Below, one piece after another: positions 37,215 to 48,015 of a DNA stretch of 64,000 bases (position 1 is its first letter; each line of letters opens with the position of its first letter). Source of the stretch: Paraburkholderia flava (lineage in GTDB: Bacteria; Pseudomonadota; Gammaproteobacteria; Burkholderiales; Burkholderiaceae); the NCBI RefSeq assembly GCF_004359985.1, contig NZ_SMRO01000003.1, positions 363,523-427,522 on the forward strand, read 5' to 3'. The position numbers were made by a program, and so were the translations under genes. Under the pieces are notes generated by a model. That model was not told the DNA's origin. It saw only the letters and a list, made by a program, of their open reading frames with translations, and ran no database searches.

Positions 37215-39506
37215 TTACTCGTCGATGCCGCCGGCGGCGGGCTGGCGCGGCGGCGCGGGCTCGACACCGTCGTCGCGCGACGGCGCCGCAGCGGCGGGAG
37301 CCGGCGCGCTCGCCGGACGCGGTTTGTGAGGGCCGGACTGACGCGGCACCGGAATCTTCGGACGCGCGACCGATGCAGGCACGGCAGCCGATGCTGCGGC
37401 AGCCGACGTCGCCATCGCCGCCGCTTCCGCTGCGCTAGCCGCCGATGCCGCAGCAGCAGCCGACGCCGCACCCGGTTCCGGCAGCGCCGTATAGCCTGCC
37501 GCGACCGCCACCGGCAGCGCGATCTTTGCCGGAGTCGCCGCATTGCCGATTACCGGCGCGGATGCGTCTTCGGTCGCCGAAGCGGCCGCTGCAACCGCAG
37601 CCGCTTCGGCACCGGGCTTCTGCCGGTCGACCAGATAGAAGTCGAGCACGCGACGCGCGATCGGCCCCGCCGCTTCCGCCCCCCAGCCGCCGTTTTCGAC
37701 GATCACGGCGACCGCGATCTTCGGATGATCGGCCGGTGCGAACGCGGTGAAGAGCGCGTGGTCGCGTAGACGTTCCGGCAGCGTATGGCCTTTGTAGTTC
37801 GCGCCCTGCAGCGAATACACCTGTGCGGTGCCGGTCTTGCCGGCCGCCTGATACGGCGCGCCGATAAACAGCTTCGACGCGGTGCCGTTGGTCACCACGC
37901 CGACCATCGCACGCTTCACGACGTCGATGTCCGCCTGCGGTATGTTGATGCGCCCATCGTCCTTCGGCACGGTCAGGTGCGTGTCGCGGGTGATCGGATT
38001 CTCGATTTCCTTCACGAGGTGAGGCTTCATCACGACGCCGTTGTTCGCGAGTGTGGCGACCGCATGCGCGAGCTGCAGGATCGTGAACGAGTTGTAGCCC
38101 TGGCCGATGCCGAGGCTGATCGTTTCGCCTTCGTACCAGCGCTGCTGTTCGGGCTTGCGGTACGCCTTGCGCTTCCATTCGGTGGACGGCAGGATGCCGC
38201 GCGCCTCGCCGTTGATGTCGATGCCGGTGATCTGCCCGAAGCCCCACGGCTTCATGAAGTTCGCGATCGCGTTGACGCCGAGGTCGTGCGCGAGCATGTA
38301 GAAGTAGGTGTCGTTCGACACGACGATCGCGCGATTCATGTCGACCCAACCCTGACCCGAGCGCACGTCGTTGCGGAACGTATGGCCGCCGAACGTGTAG
38401 TAGCCCGGATCCTGGAAGCCCCAGCCCGGCGTGCGCTTGTGCAGCGCCAGCGCGGCGAGCGCCATGAACGGCTTGTACGTCGAACCCGGCGGATACGTGC
38501 CGTGCAGCGGACGGTTCAGCAGCGGGTGGTCCGGCGAGTTGTTCAGTTCGTCCCAGGTCTGCTGGTCGATGCCGTCGACGAACGAGTTCGGATCGAAGCT
38601 CGGCGCGGACACGAACGCGAGCACGTCGCCGGTGTCGGGCTCGATCGCGACGAGCGCGCCGCGCTTGCCGGCGAACGCCTGCTCGGCGACCTGCTGCAAA
38701 CCGATATCGAGCGACAGCACGAGGTTATTGCCAGGCGTGGCCTGCGTGCGCGACAGCGTGCGCACTGGGCGACCGCCTGCGGTCACCTCGACTTCCTCGA
38801 AGCCGGTCAGCCCGTGCAGCTCGGTCTCGTAGCTCTGCTCGACGCCGATCTTGCCGATGTAGTCGGTGCCCTTGTAGTTGTTCGCGTCGAGCCGTGGATC
38901 GTAATGATCCGGGTCTTGATCGTTCGCATCGCTGGCGTCGTCGATACGATCCTGGTCGCGCTGCGAAATCCGTCCGATGTAGCCGATCACGTGCGCGGCC
39001 GTCGGTCCGAGCGGGTATTGGCGGAACAGTCGCGCACGCACTTCGACGCCGGGGAAGCGGAAGCGCTGCGCGGTGAAGCGCGCGACTTCGTCGTCGGTAA
39101 GGCGCGTGCGGATCGGCAGACTCTCGAAGTTCTTCGAGTCTTCCTGCAGCTTCTTGAAACGACGCCGGTCGCGCGCGTCGATCGAGATCACCGTGGAGAG
39201 GTTGTCGATCACGTTGTCGAGCGTGTCGTTCAGCTTCGACGGCGTGATTTCGAGCGTGTACGCCGAGTAGTTCTTCGCGAGCACGACGCCGTTGCGGTCG
39301 GTGATGATGCCGCGGTTCGGCACGATCGGCGCGACCGAAATGCGGTTCTCGTTCGCCTGCAGCGAGTACTTGCTGTAGTGCCAGACCTGCAGATACAGGA
39401 AGCGGAACACGATCAGCCCGAAGCAGACGAACACGAACAGCCCCGCCGCCGCGACGCGCAGGCGGAATTTCGAGAGCTGCTGCTGGGTGTCCTTGAATTC
39501 GGTCAT
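37215..39506 (-). CDS. mrdA: Penicillin-binding protein 2 (elongation transpeptidase)
   Basis: A 763-residue peptidoglycan DD-transpeptidase partnering RodA. N-terminal membrane anchor (VAAAGLFVFVCFGLIVFRFL), PBP dimerisation domain, then the transpeptidase motifs: SxxK as STYKP (about residue 345), SxN as SND and KTG as AGKTGTAQVY. E. coli PBP2 has 633 residues; the excess is a ~120-residue C-terminal Ala/Pro-rich tail, likely disordered and periplasmic. Confidence 0.96.
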   Translation of the reverse strand: MTEFKDTQQQLSKFRLRVAAAGLFVFVCFGLIVFRFLYLQVWHYSKYSLQANENRISVAPIVPNRGIITDRNGVVLAKNYSAYTLEITPSKLNDTLDNVIDNLSTVISIDARDRRRFKKLQEDSKNFESLPIRTRLTDDEVARFTAQRFRFPGVEVRARLFRQYPLGPTAAHVIGYIGRISQRDQDRIDDASDANDQDPDHYDPRLDANNYKGTDYIGKIGVEQSYETELHGLTGFEEVEVTAGGRPVRTLSRTQATPGNNLVLSLDIGLQQVAEQAFAGKRGALVAIEPDTGDVLAFVSAPSFDPNSFVDGIDQQTWDELNNSPDHPLLNRPLHGTYPPGSTYKPFMALAALALHKRTPGWGFQDPGYYTFGGHTFRNDVRSGQGWVDMNRAIVVSNDTYFYMLAHDLGVNAIANFMKPWGFGQITGIDINGEARGILPSTEWKRKAYRKPEQQRWYEGETISLGIGQGYNSFTILQLAHAVATLANNGVVMKPHLVKEIENPITRDTHLTVPKDDGRINIPQADIDVVKRAMVGVVTNGTASKLFIGAPYQAAGKTGTAQVYSLQGANYKGHTLPERLRDHALFTAFAPADHPKIAVAVIVENGGWGAEAAGPIARRVLDFYLVDRQKPGAEAAAVAAAASATEDASAPVIGNAATPAKIALPVAVAAGYTALPEPGAASAAAAASAASAAEAAAMATSAAAASAAVPASVARPKIPVPRQSGPHKPRPASAPAPAAAAPSRDDGVEPAPPRQPAAGGIDE

Positions 39507-39639
39507 GCGAGTGCGGGGTGAGCCGCGAAGCGGCCGTCACGAAGTGCGCGGGCCCGCGGGCCGCGTACCGGGTCGAACGAAGTGCGTGGGCCGGGCCGGC
39601 TGGACGCAACGAATTTCACTGAGGGCCCCGGTGCGTGGA

Positions 39640-40152
39640 TCAGATGGGACGCGTATCGTCCGGATCGGCCGGACGACGCTGCGGCATCAGCAGCAGCACG
39701 CTCGCGACCGGCCACAGCGCGGCCTCGACGAAGCCGTCGATCAGATAGCCCCAGCCGGGAAACGCGGCGCCGGTCAGCAGACGGATCACGAACGGCACGA
39801 TCTGCGCGATGACGAGCAGCGGCATCACCGCGAAAACCTGCACGCCGAGCGACATCCACAACACACGTCGATGGATCGTGATCGCGCCGTACGACAGCAG
39901 CGTATACGCGAGCGCGTGTTCGCCGAGCAGGCTCGCGTTGTGCACGTCCATCAGCAGGCCGAGCAGGAACGCGATGCCCATGCCGACCTTGCGCGGCTGA
40001 TGCACGTTCCAGAACAGCAGCACCAGTGCGACGAAGTCCGGCACGCCGATCATGCGGCCCCACGGCATCAGATTCAGCAGAAACGCGGCGGCGAGACTGA
40101 ACGTGATGAAGTACGGATTGACCGGCTGCAGGATGTATTGCGGGCGGTTCAT
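39640..40152 (-). CDS. mreD: Rod-shape-determining protein MreD
   Basis: A 170-residue inner-membrane protein with about five hydrophobic helices (YFITFSLAAAFLLNLMPWG, FVALVLLFW, VFAVMPLLVIAQIVPFV). It belongs to the elongasome scaffold with MreB and MreC. The start overlaps the mreC stop by 4 bases. A 133-base gap precedes mrdA. Confidence 0.93.
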   Translation of the reverse strand: MNRPQYILQPVNPYFITFSLAAAFLLNLMPWGRMIGVPDFVALVLLFWNVHQPRKVGMGIAFLLGLLMDVHNASLLGEHALAYTLLSYGAITIHRRVLWMSLGVQVFAVMPLLVIAQIVPFVIRLLTGAAFPGWGYLIDGFVEAALWPVASVLLLMPQRRPADPDDTRPI

Positions 40153-41201
40153 CGCGTCGCTCCCTGGCCGGCCGGTGCTGCGGGCTTCGTGTTGCCGCGC
40201 GCAGCGGGTTCCTTGCCGGCGGGTTTGGCTGCGGGCTTCGCAGCCGGCTTTTCAGTGGCTTTGTCGGCAGGTTTCTCCGCAGCCTTCGCGGGTTTTTCCG
40301 CCGCCTTCTTCGCCTTCGGATCCTTCGCGTTGGCGCTTGCGTCGGGATCTTCGGGGCGCGGCGGCACGTTGTTCTGGAAGTGCAGCACGAGCAGCTGACG
40401 CGCACCGCGCACCGTCGCGACCGGCACGCAGATCACGCGCGCGAACGCCGTATCCGCCTGCTTGTCGACCCGCACGACCTTCGCTACCGGCAACCCCGGC
40501 GGATAGAGACCGTCGAGCCCGCTCGTGACGAGTTCGTCGCCGGCCTGCACGTCGGCGGCGATCGGCACGAAGCGCAGATCGAGCGAATCGCCCTTCGGCG
40601 TGCCGTAGATCACGCTGCGCAGCCCGGTTCGGACGATCTGCACGGGCACGGCCTGATCTTTATCGGTGAGCAGCGTCACTTCGGCCTGCATCGGGAACAC
40701 GCGTGTGACCTGGCCGATCACGCCGTCTTCATTGACGACCGGCGAGCCGTTCTGGATGCCCTGCTGCGAACCGCGACCGATCACGACTTTCTGCGTGAAC
40801 GGGTCGCTGGTGTCGTACTGGATTTCGGCGGGGATCGACTGCGTGGCCGCGCGCTGCGACAGCTGCAGCAGATCGCGCAGATGCGCGTTTTCTGCGGAAA
40901 GCTGCGATGCGGTATTGGCCTGCAGCGACAACTGCAGGTTACGGTCGCGCAGTTTCGTGTTGTCGGCACGCAGTTGCGCGCTCGTCACTGCGAGATCGGC
41001 GGCGCCCATGAACAGGTCGCGCGGTACGAGCGCCGCGCGCTGCAACGGATACAACCCCGCGCCGAGTACGCCGCGCACGATCTCCAGCGTTCTGAAGCGC
41101 GCATCCGAAATGAGCAGCGCAAGCGCCAGCATGACGAAAAAGATCAGCCGGGCGAGCGCCGACGGGCCTTGCTTGAATAGGGGCGGCGGACTGTATTCCA
41201 T
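40149..41201 (-). CDS. mreC: Rod-shape-determining protein MreC
   Basis: A 350-residue bitopic periplasmic protein. Membrane anchor LIFFVMLALALLIS (about residues 20-35), coiled coil (SAQLRADNTKLRDRNLQLSL), and the double beta-barrel MreC domain with PVVNEDGVIGQVTRV and LVTSGLDGLYPPGLPVAKV. The last ~75 residues are an AEKP/AAKP-rich low-complexity tail absent from E. coli MreC. ATG at 41201, with the product beginning MEYSPPPLFKQGP. It follows mreB by 153 bases. Confidence 0.95.
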   Translation of the reverse strand: MEYSPPPLFKQGPSALARLIFFVMLALALLISDARFRTLEIVRGVLGAGLYPLQRAALVPRDLFMGAADLAVTSAQLRADNTKLRDRNLQLSLQANTASQLSAENAHLRDLLQLSQRAATQSIPAEIQYDTSDPFTQKVVIGRGSQQGIQNGSPVVNEDGVIGQVTRVFPMQAEVTLLTDKDQAVPVQIVRTGLRSVIYGTPKGDSLDLRFVPIAADVQAGDELVTSGLDGLYPPGLPVAKVVRVDKQADTAFARVICVPVATVRGARQLLVLHFQNNVPPRPEDPDASANAKDPKAKKAAEKPAKAAEKPADKATEKPAAKPAAKPAGKEPAARGNTKPAAPAGQGATR

Positions 41202-41354
41202 GGTCGGCGCCGGGGGCGTAAGCAGGTGGATGAAGCGGCGTGCGGCGCGGCGCAGGCGCTCAGCGCGCGGCGGCCCGATGGGCCGCCTGGCCACGCGCCT
41301 GCCCGTGAGGGGCAGACTGGGCCGTGCGCGCTGCGGTCATGGAGCGACGCTCGC

Positions 41355-42398
<1,044 letters not shown>

Positions 42399-42772
42399 TC
42401 AAAATCCTGTCTCGCTGGGGGCCGGGCCTCGCACCATATGCGAAGGGCGGCAGCGGAAAAAATAGCAGCTTCACGTCGGCGGGAGCGGCCACGGTGAACA
42501 CGAAACTGCGGGGGAATCTACCGGCGGCTGGAGCAAGGCCGCTCAGCGCTTGTGGACGAAGCTGAAAAATGTCCAGCAAGGCCTTGCCAAGGGGTCCGGG
42601 TTTGGGTCGAACGCGTAATGATACCTTATAATTTTGCTTGTTTTGAAGGAAACGGGTCGCACTTTTTGCCTCCGTGAGCCCCTTTTTCGAGGGGCGCCTC
42701 CATTGATGTAACCCGCTGTCGCAGCACTGTTTTTCCGCACTGCGGCAGTCCACCCTCTTCCCCGGTGACTGC
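42399..42772. other. Divergent promoter region between mreB and gatC
   Basis: No gene. It has a good -10 for gatCAB at 42627-42632 and a GCCCC / GGGGC leader hairpin around 42676-42693. The mreB promoter must also lie here but no clear pair was seen on the minus strand. Confidence 0.65.
42602..42632 (+). promoter_or_regulatory. Sigma-70-like promoter of gatCAB
   Basis: TATAAT (42627-42632), a perfect -10, with TTGGGT (42602-42607) at a slightly long 19-base spacing. Start of transcription would be near 42639, leaving a leader of about 130 bases. Confidence 0.6.
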
Positions 42773-43072
42773 ATGGCTTTGACCCTGACCGATGTGAAAC
42801 GTATTGCCCATCTCGCGCGGCTCGAACTCGCCGACGAAGAGGCGGGCCACACGCTCGCCCAGCTCAACGATTTTTTCGGGCTCGTCGAGCGGATGCAGGC
42901 GGTGGATACAACCGGAATCGAACCGCTCGCTCATCCGATCGAGCAGATCGAAGACGTCGCGCTGCGTCTGCGTAACGACGCGGTGACGGAGACCGTGCGC
43001 CGGGACGATTTCCAGAAGCCGGCGCCTGCTGTGCAGGACGGCCTGTATCTGGTGCCGCGGGTGATCGAATAG
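42773..43072 (+). CDS. gatC: Asp-tRNA(Asn)/Glu-tRNA(Gln) amidotransferase subunit C
   Basis: A 99-residue subunit that stabilises GatA on GatB. The N-terminal [19 protein letters not shown] and the internal [12 protein letters not shown] stretch are typical. The length matches the family. First gene of gatC-gatA-gatB. Confidence 0.95.
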   Translation: MALTLTDVKRIAHLARLELADEEAGHTLAQLNDFFGLVERMQAVDTTGIEPLAHPIEQIEDVALRLRNDAVTETVRRDDFQKPAPAVQDGLYLVPRVIE

Positions 43073-43195
43073 CGTCACGCGGGCGCCGGCTCGACGAGGT
43101 TCGATCCGGCGTGCCGTTGGCTGCGGCGCCCACGCGGGCGGCCGGGCTATCGTTGCGGCGCACGACGCGCCGCAGCGTTCTCCAGGAACAATGCA

Positions 43196-44686
43196 ATGCA
43201 TGAAAAGAGTCTGACCGAACTGCGCGCAGCGCTCGACGCGAAGGAATGCTCCGCGGTCGAACTGGCGCAGCTGTACCTGCAGCGGATCGACGCGGCGCGT
43301 GGCCTGAATGCGTTCGTGCATGTCGATGCCGACCTGACGCTCGCACAGGCGAAGGCCGCCGACGCACGGCTCGCCGCCGGCAATGCCGGTCCGTTGACCG
43401 GCCTGCCGGTCGCGCACAAGGACGTGTTCGTCACGCAGGGCTGGCGCGCGACCGCCGGCTCGAAGATGCTCGAAAATTACACGAGCCCGTTCGATGCAAC
43501 CGTCGTCGACCGGCTCGCGCGCGCGGGCATGGTGTGCGTCGGCAAGACCAACATGGACGAATTCGCGATGGGTTCGTCGAACGAGAATTCGTACTTCGGC
43601 CCGGTGCAGAATCCGTGGGACACGCGTGCGGTGCCCGGCGGTTCGTCGGGCGGTTCGGCTGCTGCCGTTGCCGCGCGTCTCGCGCCGGTCGCGACCGGCA
43701 CCGACACCGGCGGCTCGATCCGTCAGCCTGCATCGTTCGCGGGCGTGACCGGCATCAAGCCGACTTACGGCCGCGTGTCGCGCTACGGGATGATCGCGTT
43801 CGCGTCGTCGCTGGATCAGGCCGGTCCGTTCGCGCAGAACGCCGCCGATTGCGCGACGCTGCTCAACGCGATGGCCGGTTTCGATGAGCGCGATTCGACG
43901 AGCCTCGTGCGCGACGACGAAGACTACTCGCGCTATCTCGGTCAGCCGTGGCAGAGCGGCGCCGACGCGGGCAAGCCGCTTGCCGGGCTGCGTATTGGTC
44001 TGCCGAAGGAATACTTCGGTGAAGGTCTCGCCGCCGACGTGCGCGCCGCGATCGACGCTGCGCTGAAACAATACGAAGCGCTAGGCGCAACGCTCGTCGA
44101 TGTATCGCTGCCGAAGACCGAACTGTCGATCCCCGTCTACTACGTGATCGCACCTGCCGAAGCGTCGTCGAACCTGTCGCGTTTCGATGGCGTGCGTTAC
44201 GGCCATCGCGCAGCGGAATACCGCGATCTGCTCGACATGTACAAGAAGTCGCGTGCCGAAGGCTTCGGCCCCGAAGTGAAGCGACGCATTCTGGTCGGCA
44301 CCTACGTGCTGTCGCACGGCTACTACGACGCGTACTACCTGCAGGCGCAGAAGATCCGCCGCATCATCGCGCAGGATTTCCAGGAAGCGTTCAAGCAATG
44401 CGACGTGATCATGGGACCGGTCGCGCCGAGTGTGGCGTGGGACATCGGCGCGAAGGGCGACGACCCCGTGCAGATGTATCTCGCGGATATCTACACGCTG
44501 TCGGTGAGCCTGGCCGGTCTGCCGGGCATGAGCGTGCCGTGCGGTTTCGGCTCGGGCGCGAACGCGCAGCGGCCGGTCGGTCTGCAGATCATCGGCAACT
44601 ATTTCAATGAAGCACGGATGCTGCAGGTGGCGGACGCGTTCCAGCGCGCGACCGACTGGCATCGCAAGTCGCCGGCGGGAGTGTAA
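43196..44686 (+). CDS. gatA: Asp-tRNA(Asn)/Glu-tRNA(Gln) amidotransferase subunit A
   Basis: A 496-residue amidase that releases ammonia from glutamine for transamidation of misacylated tRNA. Amidase-signature triad: Lys in PVAHKDVF (about residue 75), the Gly/Ser-rich [13 protein letters not shown] with cis-Ser, and the nucleophile Ser in [12 protein letters not shown] (about residue 173). gatC precedes by 123 bases; gatB follows after 2. Confidence 0.97.
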   Translation: MHEKSLTELRAALDAKECSAVELAQLYLQRIDAARGLNAFVHVDADLTLAQAKAADARLAAGNAGPLTGLPVAHKDVFVTQGWRATAGSKMLENYTSPFDATVVDRLARAGMVCVGKTNMDEFAMGSSNENSYFGPVQNPWDTRAVPGGSSGGSAAAVAARLAPVATGTDTGGSIRQPASFAGVTGIKPTYGRVSRYGMIAFASSLDQAGPFAQNAADCATLLNAMAGFDERDSTSLVRDDEDYSRYLGQPWQSGADAGKPLAGLRIGLPKEYFGEGLAADVRAAIDAALKQYEALGATLVDVSLPKTELSIPVYYVIAPAEASSNLSRFDGVRYGHRAAEYRDLLDMYKKSRAEGFGPEVKRRILVGTYVLSHGYYDAYYLQAQKIRRIIAQDFQEAFKQCDVIMGPVAPSVAWDIGAKGDDPVQMYLADIYTLSVSLAGLPGMSVPCGFGSGANAQRPVGLQIIGNYFNEARMLQVADAFQRATDWHRKSPAGV

Positions 44687-44688
44687 GC

Positions 44689-46164
44689 ATGGCTAAAGAA
44701 TGGGAAGTCGTCATCGGCCTCGAGACGCACACGCAGCTCTCGACGGTCTCGAAAATTTTCTCCGGCACCGCGACGCAGTTCGGCGCCGCGCCGAACACGC
44801 AGGCGAGCCCGGTCGATCTGGCATTGCCCGGCGTGCTGCCGGTGATGAACCGCGGCGCCGTCGAGCGCGCGATTCTGCTCGGTCTCGCGATCGGCGCGAA
44901 GGTCGCGCCGCGCAGCATCTTCGCGCGCAAGAATTATTTCTACCCCGATCTGCCGAAGGGCTATCAGATCAGCCAGTACGAGATTCCGGTCGTGCAGGGC
45001 GGACAGATCACGTTCCATGTCCCGGCCAACGAAAAGGCCGGTAAGGACGCGTACGAAAAGACCATCAACCTGACGCGCGCGCACCTCGAAGAAGATGCAG
45101 GCAAGTCGCTGCACGAAGACTTCGCGGGCATGACCGGCATCGATCTGAATCGCGCCGGCACGCCGCTGCTCGAGATCGTCACCGAGCCGGAAATGCGCAG
45201 CGCTGCCGAAGCGGTCGCATATGCGAAGGCGTTGCATGCGCTCGTGATGTGGCTCGGCATCTGCGACGGCAACATGCAGGAAGGCTCGTTCCGTTGCGAC
45301 GCGAATGTGTCGGTGCGGCCGGTCGGTCAAAAGGAATTCGGCACACGCGCGGAAATCAAGAACCTGAACTCGTTCCGCTTTCTCGAAGAAGCGATCCAGT
45401 ATGAAGTGCGTCGCCAGATCGAGTTGATCGAGGACGGCGGCACCGTTGTGCAGGAAACGCGTCTGTACGATTCGGACAAGCGCGAGACGCGCTCGATGCG
45501 CAGCAAGGAAGACGCGCACGATTACCGCTACTTCCCCGATCCCGATCTGATGCCGCTCGTGATCGACGCCGCGTGGATCGAGCGCGTGCGCAGTGAAATG
45601 CCCGAGTTGCCGGCCGGCATGCAGAAGCGCTTCGTCGAGCAGTACGGACTCACGCCGTACGATGCCGGCGTGCTGACGTCGAGCAAGGCGATGGCCGTGT
45701 ACTACGAAGCGGTGGTCGCGAAAGCGGGCGCGGCGCAGGCGAAGGTCGCAGCGAACTGGCTGATGGGCGAGGTGTCGTCGCAACTGAACCGCGAAGACCT
45801 CGACATCGGCGCGAGTCCGGTATCGGCGGCGCAACTCGCGTTGCTGTTGCAGCGGATCGCCGACGGCACGATCTCGAACAAGATCGCGAAGGAAATCTTC
45901 GTCGCGATCTGGGAAGAGAAAGCCACCGACGAAGCCGCCGCCGACCGTATCATCGAAGCGAAGGGTTTGAAGCAGATCTCCGACAGCGGTGCGCTCGAAG
46001 CGATCATCGACGAAGTGCTCGCGGCCAACGCGAAGTCGGTCGAGGAATTCCGCGCAGGCAAGGAGAAGGCGTTCAACGCGCTGATCGGTCAGGCGATGAA
46101 AGCGACGAAGGGCAAGGCGAATCCGCAGCAGGTCAATGAACTGCTGAAGAAGAAACTGTCCTGA
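44689..46164 (+). CDS. gatB: Asp-tRNA(Asn)/Glu-tRNA(Gln) amidotransferase subunit B
   Basis: A 491-residue kinase-transamidase subunit that activates the misacylated Asp/Glu on tRNA. GatB hallmarks: [10 protein letters not shown] at the N-terminus, [49 protein letters not shown] and the C-terminal YqeY-like helical domain. Confidence 0.97.
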   Translation: MAKEWEVVIGLETHTQLSTVSKIFSGTATQFGAAPNTQASPVDLALPGVLPVMNRGAVERAILLGLAIGAKVAPRSIFARKNYFYPDLPKGYQISQYEIPVVQGGQITFHVPANEKAGKDAYEKTINLTRAHLEEDAGKSLHEDFAGMTGIDLNRAGTPLLEIVTEPEMRSAAEAVAYAKALHALVMWLGICDGNMQEGSFRCDANVSVRPVGQKEFGTRAEIKNLNSFRFLEEAIQYEVRRQIELIEDGGTVVQETRLYDSDKRETRSMRSKEDAHDYRYFPDPDLMPLVIDAAWIERVRSEMPELPAGMQKRFVEQYGLTPYDAGVLTSSKAMAVYYEAVVAKAGAAQAKVAANWLMGEVSSQLNREDLDIGASPVSAAQLALLLQRIADGTISNKIAKEIFVAIWEEKATDEAAADRIIEAKGLKQISDSGALEAIIDEVLAANAKSVEEFRAGKEKAFNALIGQAMKATKGKANPQQVNELLKKKLS

Positions 46165-46218
46165 ACGAAGTGACGCGGTAGCGGCGGCGAGTTTTTTCGC
46201 CGCTGCGAGCATTTGCAC

Positions 46219-46267
46219 AACGGGCTGTTGCCGGATCGCATGGCGGGGCAACGGCCCGTTTCGTTTT
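46219..46267 (+). terminator. Terminator after gatB
   Basis: Outer arms AACGGGC (46219-46225) / GCCCGTT (46254-46260), extended inside by TGTTGCC / GGCAAC with a large loop, followed by a T-rich TTCGTTTT. Confidence 0.7.
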
Positions 46268-46323
46268 ATCGTTCGTGGTCCGGGCGTTGATCGACATCTG
46301 GACCATTCACAGGAGACGACTGC

Positions 46324-47160
46324 ATGGCGAAAAATCCCGAGCTGGACGATTTCCTCGTGCCGTATTTTGACGGCAAGAAGGCCGCTAAATTCGCGCTGAC
46401 CGATTTCGATCCGGCGGCGAAGCCGTTCTCGAGCGGCAACAAGGATGCCGACCGGCAGCGTCTCGCCGAGATCGGCGCGCAGCTCGATCCGATGCAGGAA
46501 CGGCTGCACGCGCAGAACCGTCAGCGCGTGCTGCTGGTGCTGCAAGGCATGGACACGAGCGGCAAGGACGGCACGATCCGCGCGGTGTTCCATGAAGTCG
46601 ATCCGCTCGGTTTGCGTATCGTGCCATTCAAGGCGCCGACGCCGGTCGAGGCCGCGCACGACTTTCTGTGGCGCGTGCACGCGCAGGCGCCGGCCGCCGG
46701 CGAACTGACCATCTTCAATCGCAGCCACTATGAAGACGTGCTCGTGCCGACGGTACTCGACCAGCTCGACGACGACGCGCGCGAAGTGCGCTACCGGCAC
46801 ATCCGCGAATTCGAAGGGCTGCTCGCGGACAGCGGCACGACGATCATCAAGTGCATGCTGCATATCTCGAAGGACGAGCAGCGCGAGCGTCTGCAGGCGC
46901 GCATCGACGATCCGACGAAGCACTGGAAATTCGACGTCTCCGATCTCGAAGCGCGCAAGCAGTGGGACAAGTATCAGACGGCGTATCGCGATCTGCTCGC
47001 GGCGACGTCGACGCCGACCGCGCCGTGGTACGTGATTCCCGCCGACTCGAAGACGCATCGCAACGTGATGGTCGCCGAACTGCTGCTGCGCACGTTCGAG
47101 GCGATGAAGCTCGAATACCCGACTGCGAAAAGCGAGTTGAAGGGCGTGAAGGTCGAATGA
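46324..47160 (+). CDS. PPK2-family polyphosphate kinase
   Basis: A 278-residue soluble polyphosphate:nucleotide phosphotransferase. Walker A GMDTSGKDGTI (about residues 75-85), Walker B region IFNRSHYEDVLVP (about 135-147) and the lid-region Arg residues are visible. Single-domain PPK2 enzymes phosphorylate nucleoside mono- or diphosphates from polyphosphate; the class cannot be assigned safely by eye. GGAG lies 10 bases before the ATG. Transcribed after the gatB terminator. Confidence 0.9.
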   Translation: MAKNPELDDFLVPYFDGKKAAKFALTDFDPAAKPFSSGNKDADRQRLAEIGAQLDPMQERLHAQNRQRVLLVLQGMDTSGKDGTIRAVFHEVDPLGLRIVPFKAPTPVEAAHDFLWRVHAQAPAAGELTIFNRSHYEDVLVPTVLDQLDDDAREVRYRHIREFEGLLADSGTTIIKCMLHISKDEQRERLQARIDDPTKHWKFDVSDLEARKQWDKYQTAYRDLLAATSTPTAPWYVIPADSKTHRNVMVAELLLRTFEAMKLEYPTAKSELKGVKVE

Positions 47161-47216
47161 CCCCTGACGCTTCCGTCCACTGTCATCCTCTCTAACAAGA
47201 ACGCAAAAGGAACACC

Positions 47217-47996
47217 ATGTTGCGCGTAATCACCGCCAATCTGAACGGCATCCGCTCCGCAGCCAAGAAGGGTTTCTTCGACTGGTTCGGCACGCAGGAT
47301 GCCGACGTCGTCTGCGTGCAGGAAATCAAATGCTCGCAGGACGACATGACGCCCGAATTCCTCGCGCCGCACGGCTACACCGGCTATTTCCAGCATGCGG
47401 TGAAGAAGGGTTATAGCGGCGCGGGCGTGTACACGCGCCACGAGCCGGACGAAGTCGTGATCGGCTTCGGCAGCGAAGAGTTCGATGCCGAAGGCCGCTA
47501 TGTCGAAGCGCGTTTCGGCAAGCTGTCGGTGGTGTCGGTGTATGTGCCGTCCGGATCGAGCGGCGAAGAACGTCAGCAGGCGAAGTACCGCTTCATGGCC
47601 GAGTTCATGCCGCACCTCGCCGCGCTCAGCAAGGAACGCGAAGTGATCCTGTGCGGCGACGTGAACATCGTCCACAAGGAAATCGACATCAAGAACTGGA
47701 AGAGCAACCAGAAAAACTCGGGTTGCCTGCCGGAAGAACGCGCGTGGCTCACGCAGCTGTTCGACGAAGTGGGCTACGTCGACGTATTCCGTACGCTCGA
47801 CCAGCGGCCCGAGCAGTACACGTGGTGGAGCAATCGCGGGCAGGCGTATGCGAAGAACGTCGGGTGGCGGATCGATTACCAGATCGCGACGCCGGAGATT
47901 GCCGGCAAGGCGAAGCGCTGCGACGTGTTTCGCGACATCAAGTTCAGCGACCACGCGCCGGTCACGGTCGACTACGCGCACAAGCTCGCGCGTTGA
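47217..47996 (+). CDS. xthA: Exodeoxyribonuclease III (AP endonuclease)
   Basis: A 259-residue Mg-dependent endonuclease/exonuclease/phosphatase-fold enzyme for base-excision repair. N-terminal Asn in ITANLNGIRSA, metal Glu in CVQEIKCSQDD, Asp/Asn pair in CGDVNIVHKEID, and the catalytic SDHAPV near the C-terminus. AAAAGGA lies upstream of the ATG. Convergent with the M48 gene, 19 bases apart. Confidence 0.95.
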   Translation: MLRVITANLNGIRSAAKKGFFDWFGTQDADVVCVQEIKCSQDDMTPEFLAPHGYTGYFQHAVKKGYSGAGVYTRHEPDEVVIGFGSEEFDAEGRYVEARFGKLSVVSVYVPSGSSGEERQQAKYRFMAEFMPHLAALSKEREVILCGDVNIVHKEIDIKNWKSNQKNSGCLPEERAWLTQLFDEVGYVDVFRTLDQRPEQYTWWSNRGQAYAKNVGWRIDYQIATPEIAGKAKRCDVFRDIKFSDHAPVTVDYAHKLAR

Positions 47997-48015
47997 TTCG
48001 AGCCGCAGTCCCTGA

